Assembly: GCA_030549495.1 (NCBI GenBank)
Contig: JAUIRK010000179.1
Span: 186,001 to 250,000, forward strand
DNA: 64,000 nucleotides
Source of the DNA: Nectonema munidae
Lineage: Eukaryota; Nematomorpha; Nectonematoida; Nectonematidae
Direction of reading: 5' to 3'
The translations under genes were made by a program, and so were the position numbers. The notes beneath the pieces were generated by a model. The model was not told the DNA's origin and did not search any database. It saw only the letters and a list, made by a program, of their open reading frames with translations. This document shows, in pieces, positions 23,158-35,299 of this stretch. The stretch's first letter is position 1; each line of letters begins with the position of its first letter.

Positions 23158-26100
23158 CTTAGGAAGATCCAATTTAGCGTCGGCTATATGGAGAAGGGAA
23201 CTAATAACCCAAAATGTAATCAGTTCTCCAGCCAATCTAGAAGTAAGACCTCTTAAAAAAAGTAAAATAACTAAAATAAAAATAAAATTTTTATCGGTGT
23301 GCAATAACAGGAAATATAATAAGATAGTTTTGTTGTGAACTAACGTAAAGATAATACCGAAGCATAACTCTGAAGCCGTATTAGAATAAAAATGGCGCAT
23401 CAAAAATATAACTTTTTTGTATATAAAATGATAAATGATTCCAAAACCCTTAAAGTTTTTTATATGACGAGCGAAAATAATGATGACAATGATTAAAATC
23501 AAGTTAATAAACAAATGACTATGACATGCGATGCTAATGATGATTATATCTGAAAAAAATATTGCAGTTCATTCATAATTGCACGATTTATAAAACAGGT
23601 ATTTAAAGTTGGTATCAATAATATATTTATCAATCGAAATTTTCCAGTTCTTCTATTCGGGAATTTAATTCTTCTTTTTTAATATAGTCTTTCAATAATT
23701 CTTTTTTCTTTTCAATTATTTCGTTTTTTTCTTCTTCGAGTTTTTGTCTTTTTACATTCATATTTTCACTTTAACTTCTTTTTCGTTTCAAGCCATCAAG
23801 ATAAATTTCATATCTCTGTCGAGAGGCTTGAACTGATGAAATCATCGACTTAGTAATACAAATATTTCCCAGCCGACCATGAATATATATTTCATCATTG
23901 ATTCTTCTTTGAGAAATCAGCGATGTCTCTAACAAATTTTCAACAAGCAATGACTTGTTTAAGGAAAATTCTCTCTCAACTTGTGCGTTACAGTGTAAAA
24001 TTAACAGACAAATTTTGATTACCTCCCATAATTCTAAATATGATGGCTTATTTTTAAAAAGCTTGGCAAAAAACGTGTCCAATCTTGGGTCTTCTCCAAC
24101 ATTACCGGTTTGATTCAAAATTTTCTTTGAAGACCGTCTTTGCCTCTTCACAAAGTTGTTTGAATTGAGTTTTAGCCTTCTCAGCTTGTTTGCAACTGAT
24201 TCGTTGCGCCTCATATAGGCTTTCAAGAACAATACACATTCTATCGATGGCAGTGGTAGAACTTTTTGAAATTATTGCTGGATCCAATGATGTCAATCCC
24301 CTAACCAGCTTGTATTTTAAAAGACTTCTTTCAATAATCTTTTTGAAGAAGAAATCAGAAAGGCTTGTCATTCCCTTTTGAAGTTCAAAACTTCTGCTTC
24401 AGTAGACTTGGATTCTTTCAAAAACTTTTTACCAACAAATCTGATATCAATTTTTTTCCATACGATAAAGTTTTCTGAAAAATCAAAATTGATTTCAAAA
24501 ATATTTGAAATGCTTGTGAGTTTTTCAGGCAATACAAAGCGAGATAAAGATTTCAGATTTGAAAGGCATGAATGAAGAAAAGGTATCAAAGGTTGATCCG
24601 ATTGAAAAACTTTCAAAAAAGGTTCGAAATCTGAAGATACTGAGATGAAAAAGGCCAGTTTGGTTTTGAGTAAATTGTCATCAAAGAGGTGTCTGACGTT
24701 GTTGGCAGGTTTAGTGCTGGAGATTTTGCAATTTAAGAAAGTTTTCAAACTATCATAAATATAAATAACTCTTTCGATACATGATACGTTTTCGGCCCAG
24801 CGGACGGGACAATGTTTGATGGGGAACTTTGAGCAGACTGTAATTTGAGTGAAATCTGATCTGCGTGCAGGTGAATCATTGAAGATAGTAAATGTCGCGT
24901 AAAAACGTATTAATATTCCATTTTGATGAATGTATACCCGTTCTCAGAGCGCCATGCACGACATGAAGTCCACATACTCCTATATTTATGAGTTGCTTGT
25001 TTATTCTCCCATCTTCCTTTCTTTAGTGTTCAAAATCGTTCAAAAATAGCAAATTAACGTTTGGACCATCCATTGAAACTTGCAAAAGATTGTTTGTTAA
25101 AAGAGGTTTCAAAACATGATTAATATTTTCCAATATATAACTTGCTGATGCATGACCAAGGAAAGCGCTGTCAAAATATTGTGAGCACACCAAGTCCTTC
25201 CCTTTCACAATATCTCACAAACACATCCAACTGATTTTTTGAGATACCATATTCAACGGCTCATCAAAAATCACCACAGCTCTTGATTTTGGTAGTCAAA
25301 ATATCATTGAAATAAGAACTGAGGCCATAATTGCTGATATATCCACATTTGGTTTTTCCAAGTTTGAAACAAGAAGTTAATTTCGAATCTGGAAACATCA
25401 ATTTGAAAGTTTCACTGATGGAGTTCATCGAAAAATTGGACTGAATCACAAAAAGAACACATAAATTTTCAGACCTAGTCAAATCTTCTTTGCATACCCC
25501 TAGATCTTCTATATGAAAGATTTTAGTTGCAACAGGCGTGGTTTTAAAGTTTGATACTGATATTTCTTCTTGGGCAGAAGCTTGCGAGGCTGGGGGAGTA
25601 CTTTTGGCAAAACTCAAAATAGATTGCTGACCTTGCTTTGCTTCAAAAAGAGTATTATGAGTTTTGCTTTTCATATGGGAATTTAGGGCGACTCTTCCCA
25701 TATTACTGAGTGAAATAGACTTTTTGCAAATCATACAATACGCCTCTCTATTGCTACCTTGTTTTTTCGACAACCAAGATGCGAATTGAGGTTCTATTTT
25801 TGGATCTAGCCATAAATTATTAAAAAAGGCCGGTTGAGACATTAAAATTTCAGATTACAGAAACAAACACATTATTTTATTTTCTAAAATAAAATTGAAA
25901 TTTAATAACTGAAATTTAAATAATTTTTAAAATTAAAATAACAGTAAAAAATTGGGAAATGGAAAATTTATGGTAAGTCATTGAAATTCCCTGATAGATT
26001 TTATTTTCCCTCATTTTTGAAAATTGTGGCAACCAAAAAAGGATTCAGAATATGTAAGCTTACGATACGTTCCGATTTGGTTAAGTATTCCTGGTTTTAA

Positions 26101-28723
26101 AAGGTCCAGCAGTTAGAATGTTCAGTCTATACAAAAAATTTATTAATATATAGTAAAACCTGTCTTAGCGAGCACCCTAAGTCTCTACATCTTTAATGAG
26201 TAAAACTACAAGAGAGTAGTAGAACCTCTATAGAACGGTCACTTATCAAAACGTTTATTTTCAATGGGTCAAATGTTTGACCATTATATAAGAAGGTTTT
26301 ATTGTATATGAAGCTTAAAAAATGGAAAATATAATCATTAAAAAAAGTAAAATATATCTACATTAACACTTTTGGTTAAAAAATAGAGGCAGCAAAGGTA
26401 GAAAATTCAATAGTTATTCCTTTTGGAATATATATATAATATACACATTTTCATGCGCAGTATACACAAAACACATCTAACGACTCGTTAGATTATTTTT
26501 CATATCCTAATATCCCATAGCCATATAAATTAAAGTAAGTACAACTCAAAGGTAAAAGAACTTTTTTAAAGAAATATTGGATAAATAAAACAAATATGAA
26601 ATTCATACGAGAAAAAACCTGCCACACCATCATTATCCAATGTAAATTGAACAGTTTTCAAAATCGATCTAAAATATAAATTAAATGATATACTGAAAAG
26701 TACTTTTATTTAGCGAAGAATCAAAAACAAATTCCCGAGAATTTAAATTAGCGAATAAACATTTATAAAATTTTAGATATTAAGCCTAAGAAATTTTTTA
26801 CTTGTTAAGCAATTTAATATCAAACATCAATGATTTTTAATTTTATATATGAAAAATTTTAAATGCTATGAAAAATTTCATATAAAAAAACTTGAAACTC
26901 TGTATCTTAATTTGCAATATATTCAAATAGATTTGGCAATCATATTTATTTATAATATACACAACACATACAAGATCATAATACATAATGAAACCACATA
27001 TTATGCTTACTAAAATTTTTGGCCAAAAATATCTAAACTAAAATATATCATCCATATATCAAAAAATAAAATCATTTTTAAAACCTATTCAGCATTTTGC
27101 GTCTTGTATTGTATATAAAAATTATAAACATTAGAAAATTACTTTTAAGATAGGTTCAACTGAAAAAATTAATAGGAACATTGTGACTAAAGTTAATTTG
27201 GGACAGGTTTCATTTCAATTATTTTCATAACGCTAGTTAAGGTGGTAAATATTAATCAAATGGGGGAAACCTAGTTGAGTAACAATAACAAGATGTTTGT
27301 TAGTCGTGTGTGACTATATAAAGTTTCTTTTAATATATTATATAAAAACATCTTACTCACACTTTCCTTCATGTCCAATAAATTCGGCAATCATTCTAAT
27401 ATTGATAACTTAAAAAATTGAAAAAAAATTATTAGCAAAATAGAATATCATTTAACGTAGTCACAATTTTGTGCACACTGAATACAAATATACAAGAGGA
27501 GCTATTGGGGTACAGTTCATATAAATCAGAATATAGTTGGTGACATGAAATGCGTGTGAACATCAAATTTTAAAAAAAATGTACCGTCTAAAAACATGAA
27601 AAAAGTAAAATAATAATGTAACACTGAAAGACAAGCATATAGTTCGCAGCACTATTTGATGGAAATATTTTAAGGCCTACTTTTCAAGGTACACATTTTT
27701 TTAAATAAGCAACTGATTTACTAAAGGTGATATCAAATACGGTCAAAAATTAGGCAACTTGTTTAGTAACCCCCAGGGATAATATGGATGCTTATTTGGT
27801 CATTTTTTTCGCCTTCATTTTTCTCTTTCTCAAGAAAAAACTCATTTTGACTTAATTTCATTATTTTTAATATAATTTATAAAAAAAATGTTAAGCAACT
27901 TGAGGCTTGAAAAGTCACCCTTAGAAACGTGAGACCTTATCCAGAAAATGGAGTTGCTTATAAAAAAAAGTGTAGTTAGTGAATTATAAAGAACAATAAT
28001 AACTTTATTAATTTTGATATGCATCACTATAATGTTATTTACTGCAATTTGCTTCATTATATTCTAAATTTCCAAACAATACTAACAAATTTTATAAAGA
28101 TTAAAACAAAACAGATAAATAGATATAAATTAAGGAATAACAAAAAGAGCCAGAACTAATTAATAAATTTACAATGTAAATTCAAAAATCCCTTTATCCA
28201 AACTTTAATTGAGTTTTTAGTGAGATCTAACAACAGTCGATATCTTGAAAATTCTCACAAATGTGAAGGCTACAATAAAAGAATAAGCAAAAGTAAAATG
28301 CCATAGCCTCATCTACAAAATAATTTCTTAAAAAAGTTGATACCGTGGAATGGATGAGAAGCAACCACACCTAATGCAACGGCAACAGATTCTTTTCTTT
28401 TCTAACGAAAATAAAATGATCTTGTGAAAAATGAACTTAGAAGAATAAATCGTAAAATATGCTTTAAGGAAGAAGTCTTCCCAGTTTTCAAAATGATCTC
28501 CTTCACAACAATCTTCTTTGTACAGAGGATTTTTTACATCTGCTTCAGGGCCCATTATTTTCTAAATAATTCAAGAGTTGTTTAAAACGAATTTTACGAA
28601 CTAGTATCCATATTACTTGCATTGCTTTGAAACAAACATACTGATTCAAGTAAAACTCACAAAGGTTGGGGCATAAGCCAGTGAACAAAGAAAAAAACCC
28701 ATCTCTTTTACGTATTTCATTCA
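23158..28723 (-). CDS. Mtch: Mitochondrial carrier homolog (MTCH1/2 family), partial
   Basis: Diverged SLC25-fold protein; human MTCH2 is an outer-mitochondrial-membrane insertase. Minus-strand exons: 28723-28617, 28561-28463, 28401-28344, 27408-27357, 26668-26609, 23251-23158. They give KRDGFFSLFTGLCPNLC (repeat 1 end, human GRRGLFTGLTPRLC), ALGVVASHPFHVINIR and AEFIGHEGK (human THPFHVITLR, QFIGRESK), DGVAGFFSGLTSRLAGELIT (human EGILGFFAGLVPRLLGDIL) and FWVISSLLH. Every junction is in frame. Introns are AG-ended with GT donors, except the donor after 28463, which reads GC (61-bp intron). The 28616-28562 intron is only 55 bp. The last intron holds a hAT relic and a pogo MITE. The start and the C-terminal TYPF region were not found, so both ends are incomplete. 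Family certain; MTCH1 versus MTCH2 not resolved. Confidence 0.85.
23630..25842 (-). pseudogene. hAT transposase relic inside the MTCH intron
   Basis: Nearly full-length hAT transposase, read from 25842 down. It has an N-terminal zinc-finger-like domain (YCMICKKSISL...LNSHMKSKTH, BED-like), a catalytic core with QLDV/DGPNVN-type sequence (SMDGPNVNLLFL near 25080), a middle region that includes RTGIHSSKWNINTFLR, and the C-terminal dimerisation region LILHCNAQVEREFSLNKSLL (about 23950-24005). A Lys/Glu-rich coiled tail ends at a TGA at 23630. Five or six frame breaks and stops separate these parts, so it is inactive. It lies in sense orientation within the 3.4-kb MTCH intron. Terminal repeats were not identified. 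Confidence 0.85.
26151..26307. mobile_element. Pogo/Tigger-type MITE
   Basis: The left end AGTAAAACCTGTCTTAGCG and the reverse complement of the right end, CAATAAAACCTTCTTATA, form an imperfect inverted repeat beside TA dinucleotides. An internal GTAGAACCTCTATAGAACGG repeats the theme. Typical Tc1/mariner (pogo) non-autonomous structure, about 157 bp. Confidence 0.55.
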
Positions 28724-29112
28724 CTGAAGACAAAGTTATTAATATCACAAATCTAAAAGTGAGATAAAATTCTTACAGTAGACCATAACATTTCGATAGT
28801 AGAGACTTCTTTTTCCGCCAAATAAAAAAGGTTTAGGAGTAAGGGGTTCGTAGTGAAACTAAAAAAAACGTTATATTTTGTACTTTAATCATGAAATCAT
28901 TACAAAACGCGTGAGAAACAATTTGGTATTCATAAAGTAAACGTATAAAAGACACACTCGGGTTCTTAAGAATTCTAAAGGGGTCATGGAATCCCTGGCA
29001 GAATTGAGAGCCGGTGATAAAAAAAAACAAGTATAAATAATATAGACAATCAAATCAAAAATTTCCGGTTATACAGAGATTTTGATCTATTAAGTCGTTG
29101 CTGCAATCAAAT

Positions 29113-29420
29113 CGGGGTTGAGGAGTCGGAGGGAAAATATCCGACTCAGACTCCAAGTTCTTTAAAAATGCGACTGCAACTCGACCTACTTAAAAACTTA
29201 AATTTAACGCCTATTCTTGGCTTCCGACTACGATTAAAAAAGGGTCACCTCTTAAAAATTAAACTATTTTTTTCCTTTATTTAAAATACTTAAAACCTAC
29301 TCACTCTAATTCCGACTCCTACATTTTATTAGATACCACCGACATGGAATTTAACTCCGACTGCTATTGCTTTAAACTCGACTACACCGACTCCCAACTT
29401 CGACTCCGACTCCCCAGCTC
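29113..29420. repeat. GACTCCGACT-rich dispersed repeat, copy 1
   Basis: The region is dominated by variants of GACTCCGACTCC and its complement. The ends are inverted: GGTTGAGGAGTCGGAG on the left and CTCCGACTCCCCAGCTC on the right. Partial copies lie at 29796-29900 and 42690-42812. It is probably a non-autonomous DNA element with strongly repeated subterminal motifs. Confidence 0.6.
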
Positions 29421-29692
29421 TGAAACAAATACGTAGTTTTTGCATTTGATTATGTCGTTGTCTCATTTGATTAAGCAGGTCATTTACAAATAATATTTCG
29501 TAGACATATTTATTACGTCATAGAATAAGTTACAAAAATATCTTTGATTGTAATCAATATTCAAAATTTAAATTGGTTTTGTAAATCAATATGATCATGA
29601 ATGATAAAGAACGTCTTAAATAATGTGCCAATGGATCATTTCATATTTTGCTTTAATGATTTTTAAGACAATACAAATATTTCATGGTATAC

Positions 29693-29768
29693 ATAGAAAA
29701 TCAGGTTCATCCTTGTCATATAATACTGGTTTTATATATACTATTAAAATTTTCTTAGAGGCTGCCTT
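29693..29768 (-). CDS. Candidate upstream exon of the MTCH gene
   Basis: Bounded by TTAAAG (acceptor) and GTATAC (donor). It reads ASKKILIVYIKPVLYDKDEP, which lines up with the MTCH repeat-1 segment LSQPLMYVKVLIQVGYEP in human. Its exit phase (one base) fits the entry phase of the exon at 28723. The match is short and the human segment that should follow is about 20 residues longer, so this is tentative. Confidence 0.35.
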
Positions 29769-29795
29769 CTTTAAGTTAGAAACACCTTAGTATCA

Positions 29796-29900
29796 GGTTG
29801 CAGAGTCGGAGTCCGGTTTCGGAGATTTTAAAAGGATAGAAATCTGAGTTGGTATCTAATAAAATTTAGAAACCGGAGTTGGATTTTTTAGTTTTTAAAA
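29796..29900. repeat. GACTCCGACT-rich repeat, copy 2 (partial)
   Basis: GTTGCAGAGTCGGAGTCCGG followed by more degenerate GGAGTTGGA motifs. One half of the family seen at 29113-29420. Confidence 0.5.
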
Positions 29901-30375
29901 AATGAAGAAAAAAAAAGTTTACTTTTAGTAAGCATGTAAAGTGGCTCTTCTTTAGTCGAGCAATAGTTTTGACATTCTAAATTAATAAATAGTTCTCACT
30001 CTATTTCTAAAGAAACAACATCAAATGAATGATACTGTTTCCATGCACGTCGAATTATGCCCTTCGTATGTACTTTCTGAAGAGATGAACACTATTGACG
30101 GTATAGCCTCAATCAAAAGAGACTTCAGAGAGATTCACAGAGCCAGTGCCTGTACAGGTACATGAATATAAGGGGTTATCAAAAGAGGCGCACATCCTCA
30201 AAATTTTTGAAAGGCAAACTTTTTTTTATAATTTTATTATCTAATGAACACACTACTACCCGACATTATACTTGCACTCTCAGATCCCAATCCCAACATA
30301 ACTATGGATAATTGCACATATTTTATGAAATTAAATTATCTTGTTTGTAATTCTGAGTGCATCACTACCTTCTAG

Positions 30376-31130
30376 TTCAGTGGTTCTCAAACTGGAGTCC
30401 ATGGTCCTCTGGGGACAGAGAAGGGGTGATTCGGTAGATCGTTTTGCGCCACATATTGTACCCGTATTGCGTTATTTGCGGTTTTTGAAAAATAAGCACA
30501 TTTAAAAGAATGGATAATTTAGTCTTTAAATTGAGTTAAACTATTTTTATTTTTATTGTTTCCAGGCCTGATTTTATAGACATAAATGTACATTTTTCTT
30601 AATGGTTTAAAAATGAAACATGACGACTCATACATGAAATTTGGTTTACTGCATTAACGTCTGTTGTGGAAAAGAAATCTTAGTGTCCTTTTTGTTCTGA
30701 AGTATTAGCATCCACTTTTCAAAAGCTTGGTAAGTTAAAGAGACAATTAAAAATGAAGCACTCCAATTCAGTTTAAAAAACAAATGACTATTTTAAGCGT
30801 CAAGCTAAACGATTGGAAATAAAAAGTTCCGAACTTGAGAAGCTGAAGTATATCTTCGTTTCAAACGATACTGTTAGAAGGCGAATAGGAGAGATGTCAG
30901 ATGACTTACTGTGGCAGATAGTTTTATTGATTTGGAATTCGATTTTCAACTTTTTGTGCAACTTATCTTGATGAAACGAAGGATGCTGCTAACTTAGCTC
31001 AGCTAAGCAGAGATAAAATACTTATTGAGAACAATATGTATATAACAAGCATCTGGTAAACAAATTTTTGTTTTATCAATTTCTTAGCAGTAGAACAACT
31101 GCAATAGAAATATTTGACAAGGTGGGAAGG
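30376..31130 (+). mobile_element. Decayed hAT (ZBED5-like) fragment
   Basis: Starts with a hAT-type terminus CAGTGGTTCTCAAACTGG. Inside, about 30690-30860 echoes the ZBED5 segment LKRHLETKHxEFKNKP, and 30866-30990 gives SNDTVRRRIGEMSDD followed by a FDFQLF segment, as in the copy at 656-1930. It is inactive, with many stops. No right terminus was found. Confidence 0.6.
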
Positions 31131-31145
31131 GATGGGAGTGCGGTT

Positions 31146-31470
31146 TTGTGTATTCTATTATATTAATTTAACTCTTTAAGAAACATAAATTAATAGGGAT
31201 AAACTTATTAAGCTTTAAATTATAGAGAATACTTTCTTAGTTATATGCTATAAAAAAATAGTTGCCCGGCTGAAAAATTTATGGGCTCTTGTCCAAATTC
31301 CTGTCTACATTACCGTCTCTGATCAAATTCACATTATATGAATGAAGCGGAAATTAATGGAAAAAAATTAGATTTCAAATTTCAATTCTAAGACTAAGCC
31401 AACAAGAAAAGAAATATGGAAACTCTACTCACAAGCCAAACAAGTCTTTTAAATAGTATAAAAATATAGA
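31146..31470 (+). repeat. Unclassified dispersed repeat, copy 3
   Basis: Colinear with 3089-3460 along about 300 bp (see that entry). It directly follows the hAT fragment here, so it may be part of the same transposon family. Confidence 0.6.
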
Positions 31471-33313
31471 ATTGAGATAAAGCCAAAATTTTTCAGTTAG
31501 ATAATGATTCAAATATCTCAAACCAATAAATAGAAATTGTAGTTAGAATATTTATAAATACCTTACGTTTGAAAATGCTCATATGTGCGTCCGCTATGGC
31601 GGCAGATTTTAAAATCATCAAACCGAGAAAAAAAGAGTATTGAAAAAAGTCAAAAACAAATATTTTTATTTTTTATATAAGAAATTAATATGAAAACTAC
31701 TTTGAAAGGAAGACGACTTTTTATACTAAAATAAATAATCAAACATATTTTGAGTAAAATTTGTATAAATCCCGTATTTGAAACTATAAGGCTGATAAAT
31801 GAAAAACAGATTCTTCTAAATCGCCACAAATTGCATTAAGCCATGATAAAACGAGATAATGCAAGGACATCGCGATATATCAACCCTCCAACTCACAAAA
31901 AAACTATTACATTAGATTTTATAATTCAGTCAATACATTCTAAATATGATGAATAGATAACTAATTTATCAGGGTAACGTTTAATTTTCAGATTCTTATT
32001 CACTGCTACAAGTTCGCAGGTATGCAGTCATAGCCTACGTTAGGGCTCAAAAAGAAAAAGAGTACTTTTAGCCTCATTTTTTTTGTACAGTATAATCATA
32101 TCTGGGATAAAAAATGTCTTACTTATTAAATATTTTTTAATCACTAAGTTTTTCTATCGAGCTATTTTCAGGCTTCTTTTCATCAATATTATTTATAAAA
32201 TATTTTGAAAGTAACTAAAAACATTTAAATTGAAGAAATATAAAGTTATGTTCTATATTTTGTATTAGTTTATCCTTTTTAACTTTATCTAAAATACAAA
32301 GTTTGAAACAAAGGAAAACATTCAAGCAAACAAGGTTGAATAAATTAAAGAAGCGCCTATCTAGGCCATCAATTGAGGCTAGGCCATCAACCAGGAAAAA
32401 AATATTCAATATTTCAAAAAATAATTACTCGCATTAAAACTTTTGAAAAGTAAAAAGGATAGAAAGCAGTTTGTTTTGCTAAATGCAAAACAGGAACTCT
32501 TTTTTCGTGTCTGAGATAATCCATGATTTTGGCTAAACTTTTTGGGTCCGGTTAAAAAGTGCCGCAACAGAATAAAAATGAGGTAATAATAGAACAAAAT
32601 ATGTTGAAAAAAAACAAATAATTTTAAATTATTTATTCTAATAAATAACTTATACTTTACCTACCTACCTACCTAACTAAAAAATTTGAAATGCTAAAAT
32701 AATTTTTGGTATAATAAATATTTAAATTATTAATTCTATTGTTTTTATATTTGAAGTTTAGTAAATCCAATGTGTTTAAAATTCTGAATATTAAATAAAT
32801 GTAACAATAAAATTCTTATTCTTGTTTTCATTCATAAATGTGTGTACTGCGGAGTGGCGGATCAAGAAATCGACTATAGGGGGGAGCTAATTTGAAAAAT
32901 TACTTTTATTGGTTTTTTAAAGTTCAGACGTTGTCTGTCATCATCGTCTCCATCAACATTTCTTAACAAAAACCTATTTTTAAGGCGAGATCATCATCAC
33001 TTCCATCGTTATCATCTTCTTCTTTTGAGGCCTAATTCCTAGGCAGCCCCTTTGGATCCGTTAATGGTTCTGCGTCTTTGATTATTTTTATTTAAAAAAA
33101 GGTAGTTATAGATTCAAGTGTTTCCTAAGAACTTTTTTCAAATAACTATTTCTTTTTTTTTAGTTTTGTTTTTGTGCCATGTGATATTTATATTAATTGT
33201 CTTTACATGTATATAGCACACCATATATGGGTGTTTTGTAACATGTGTTTTATAATTTGTATTTGCATAATAAATTCTTCTTAGTTATTTTTAAAGGTAA
33301 ACGTGTATCGTGA
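31471..33313. other. Mostly unassigned, one G-rich terminus
   Basis: A short (CTAC/ACCT)n run lies at 32659-32675. AGTGGCGGATCAAG followed by a GGGGGGAG run at 32863-32885 resembles the motif at 6729. A minus-strand acidic segment, KEEDDNDGSDDDLA (about 32985-33025), is reminiscent of a piggyBac N-terminus but is too short to call. A donor-like splice pattern at 31565 was not supported by homology. Confidence 0.35.
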
Positions 33314-33996
33314 AGAGTTTTCAAGGCTGGATTTTCAATATCGTCATCATCGAGTGAAAGTGACTTGGAATTTATGTTCAATGAACGTTTATCATCAGAC
33401 CAGGATGGAGATGAAGAAGATACAAACAACGTAAACTTACCTTTCGACTTATTTAGGAGTTTTGAGGAGCAAGAAGCTCGGCATAGATACTTGACAAGCG
33501 TCAATGATTGCTTAAATGAGAATATGTTTGATGAATTACCTGAACAGTTAGAAGAGTCTTATTATTCCTCATTGAAGGCTAGCTCTTCTGAGAAAGTTTT
33601 AGGGATCAATAATAGAGAGCTTTTTTGGTCAACTGTCAAAACGATCAAAGTCGGTAGACAGACAAGTGAAAACATAATAACAGGTGGAATTGGACTGAGA
33701 CCAAATATTTCAGCAGATCTAAACCCATGTATGGTGTTTCTAGCAAAATCAAAGCTAAAGTTTCCACACTACTTAGTTCAAATGAAAGCAGCACTTCAAC
33801 ACAAGGTCAACACTTTTTGTCAAAAGTTGGACCTGTGAGACATTGTGATAACTGCCTAAAGTTAATTTCGGGCAAGAACTACAAATGTTCGAAAGACAAG
33901 TTGAAAAAAATCAAGCAGCAGTGTCAAAAGTGTGGCAAAGCATGTTGTAACGATCACTCATACTGCCTGTGTACTAATTGCTATCAAAGCTCATAA
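33314..33996 (+). pseudogene. piggyBac-derived ORF lacking the DDE core
   Basis: An open frame from 33314 to 33838 begins with an acidic serine-rich stretch (SSSSSESDLEFMFNERLSSD) typical of piggyBac N-termini. It then reads FWSTVKTIKVGRQTSENII and GIGLRPNI, matching the family's W....P...GR....NI..G.pG....... block just before the catalytic domain. The catalytic domain is absent. In an overlapping second frame (to 33996) comes RHCDNCLKLISG, then QQCQKCGKACCNDHSYCLC and TNC, the C-terminal cysteine-rich domain (C..C...C..C...C..H...C..C) that binds terminal repeats in piggyBac. Whether the frame shift between them is real or an intron is unknown. It lies left of the 34.7-36.0 kb repeat arrays. 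Confidence 0.65.
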
Positions 33997-34732
33997 TCTT
34001 GCTTATTCATTATCTCTTTTACCATTGTGAAATATATTTTGTGTTCTACAAGTTTATTAAAACTTTGCTCTCCTTTTTACGCTTTTAGTAACTTTTCTTT
34101 TTGTATGCTTTTTGAAAAAGGATTAGAAATTTATTGTTCAGTTTAAATTTATAGTAGCAAACTCTTCATAACTAGCAAAAATATCCTTTTGTTTGTAATT
34201 GTTCTTTTTTGTATATACCAGAATTCAGATGTTTTTACAGAGCTTATTGACTTTGATTATCACATTTGTCCAAAATACGTTTTGGGAAAAAGTCTGGCGT
34301 TTATAAAAACGTTAGTAGAATACAAAAATTTTGAATTTATTAGAGTTTTCAATCTCTATAATTCTGATAGTGTTACTGAGAATGCCACATTTTCCAGTAT
34401 CATCAGTCACTCAGCTTCCTTGAAAATGTTAGTATGTGTTTTTCTCGTTGCAAAACTTTTATATTCAGACAGATTTCATCAATTTTGTTTGATATTGGTA
34501 AAATTTATACACTTTTTTGAACTGGTAACATTGATGACCATGCTGTGACATATACAGTAATTCAGCTAAATAAGTATCAAAAACATTTTCGAGGTTATAA
34601 ATCAAGTAACTCACCTTTATTGTGTAGAAATTTTTTTACAAAAAAGTTTGTTAATTATTGAAATTATATCAAAAGAGACAATTTTTCTCCATAAAAATAA
34701 TAATTGCTTCATAAATACTTGGTCACTATTTT
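33997..34732. other. Unassigned, between piggyBac ORF and repeat arrays
   Basis: A plus-strand open frame of 119 codons (34189-34548) has no recognisable family. It could be an untranslated part of the element. Confidence 0.3.
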
Positions 34733-35140
34733 TGACAAACTATCAAAATGATTGATTACTGACCAATAGAAATAATTTCATAAAAAACTAGTGTCATCAA
34801 TCAACTAGGTGTAAATAAAAATGCTATTTCTACTTATTTTACTTTTAAATTCGTTAATTATTAATTTTGTCAAACCTGTCAATATGATTGATTACTGACG
34901 AATTGAAATGATTTCGTAAAAATTTAATGTCATCAATCAACTGGGCGTACTCAAAAATGCTATTTTCAATTATTTTACTTTAAAACTTGTTAAGTATTGA
35001 TTTTATCAAACCTGTCCAAAATGATTGATTTGATGAGTTGAAAGAATTAGGTAAAAAATAATATCATCAATCAACTCAGCGTACTTGAAAATGGTATGTT
35101 CAACTTATTTCACTTTAAAATTCGTCTTACTCTAAATTAT
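34733..35140 (+). repeat. Tandem array A, ~136-bp unit, three copies
   Basis: GATTGATT anchors occur at 34750, 34886 and 35023 (spacing 136 and 137). Each unit reads CAAACCTGTCAA.ATGATTGA, then TCATCAATCAACT about 55 bp later, so TGATTGAT and ATCAATCA form an inverted pair within every unit. Confidence 0.8.
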
Positions 35141-35299
35141 TTTAAATATCACCATGAGTGTAAAAAGGAGATGAGGAAATTTAAATTTCGTGAATAGGTA
35201 AATTTATAATGAAAATTTTAATCTAAGAATCCTATTTATAATTGTAAAAACCCCTATTTTATACGTAGGTCATAAAAAATCTTTCATGATGTCTTTTTT

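Noticed and set aside
28833-29030. Minus-strand 65-codon frame as an MTCH upstream exon
   Set aside because: No alignment to the carrier repeat and no phase-compatible splice sites.
31565-31640. First exon of MTCH (MILKSAAIADAHMS... with a GTAAGG donor)
   Set aside because: Good donor, but its exit phase does not fit the candidate exon at 29768 and there is no homology to MTCH N-termini.
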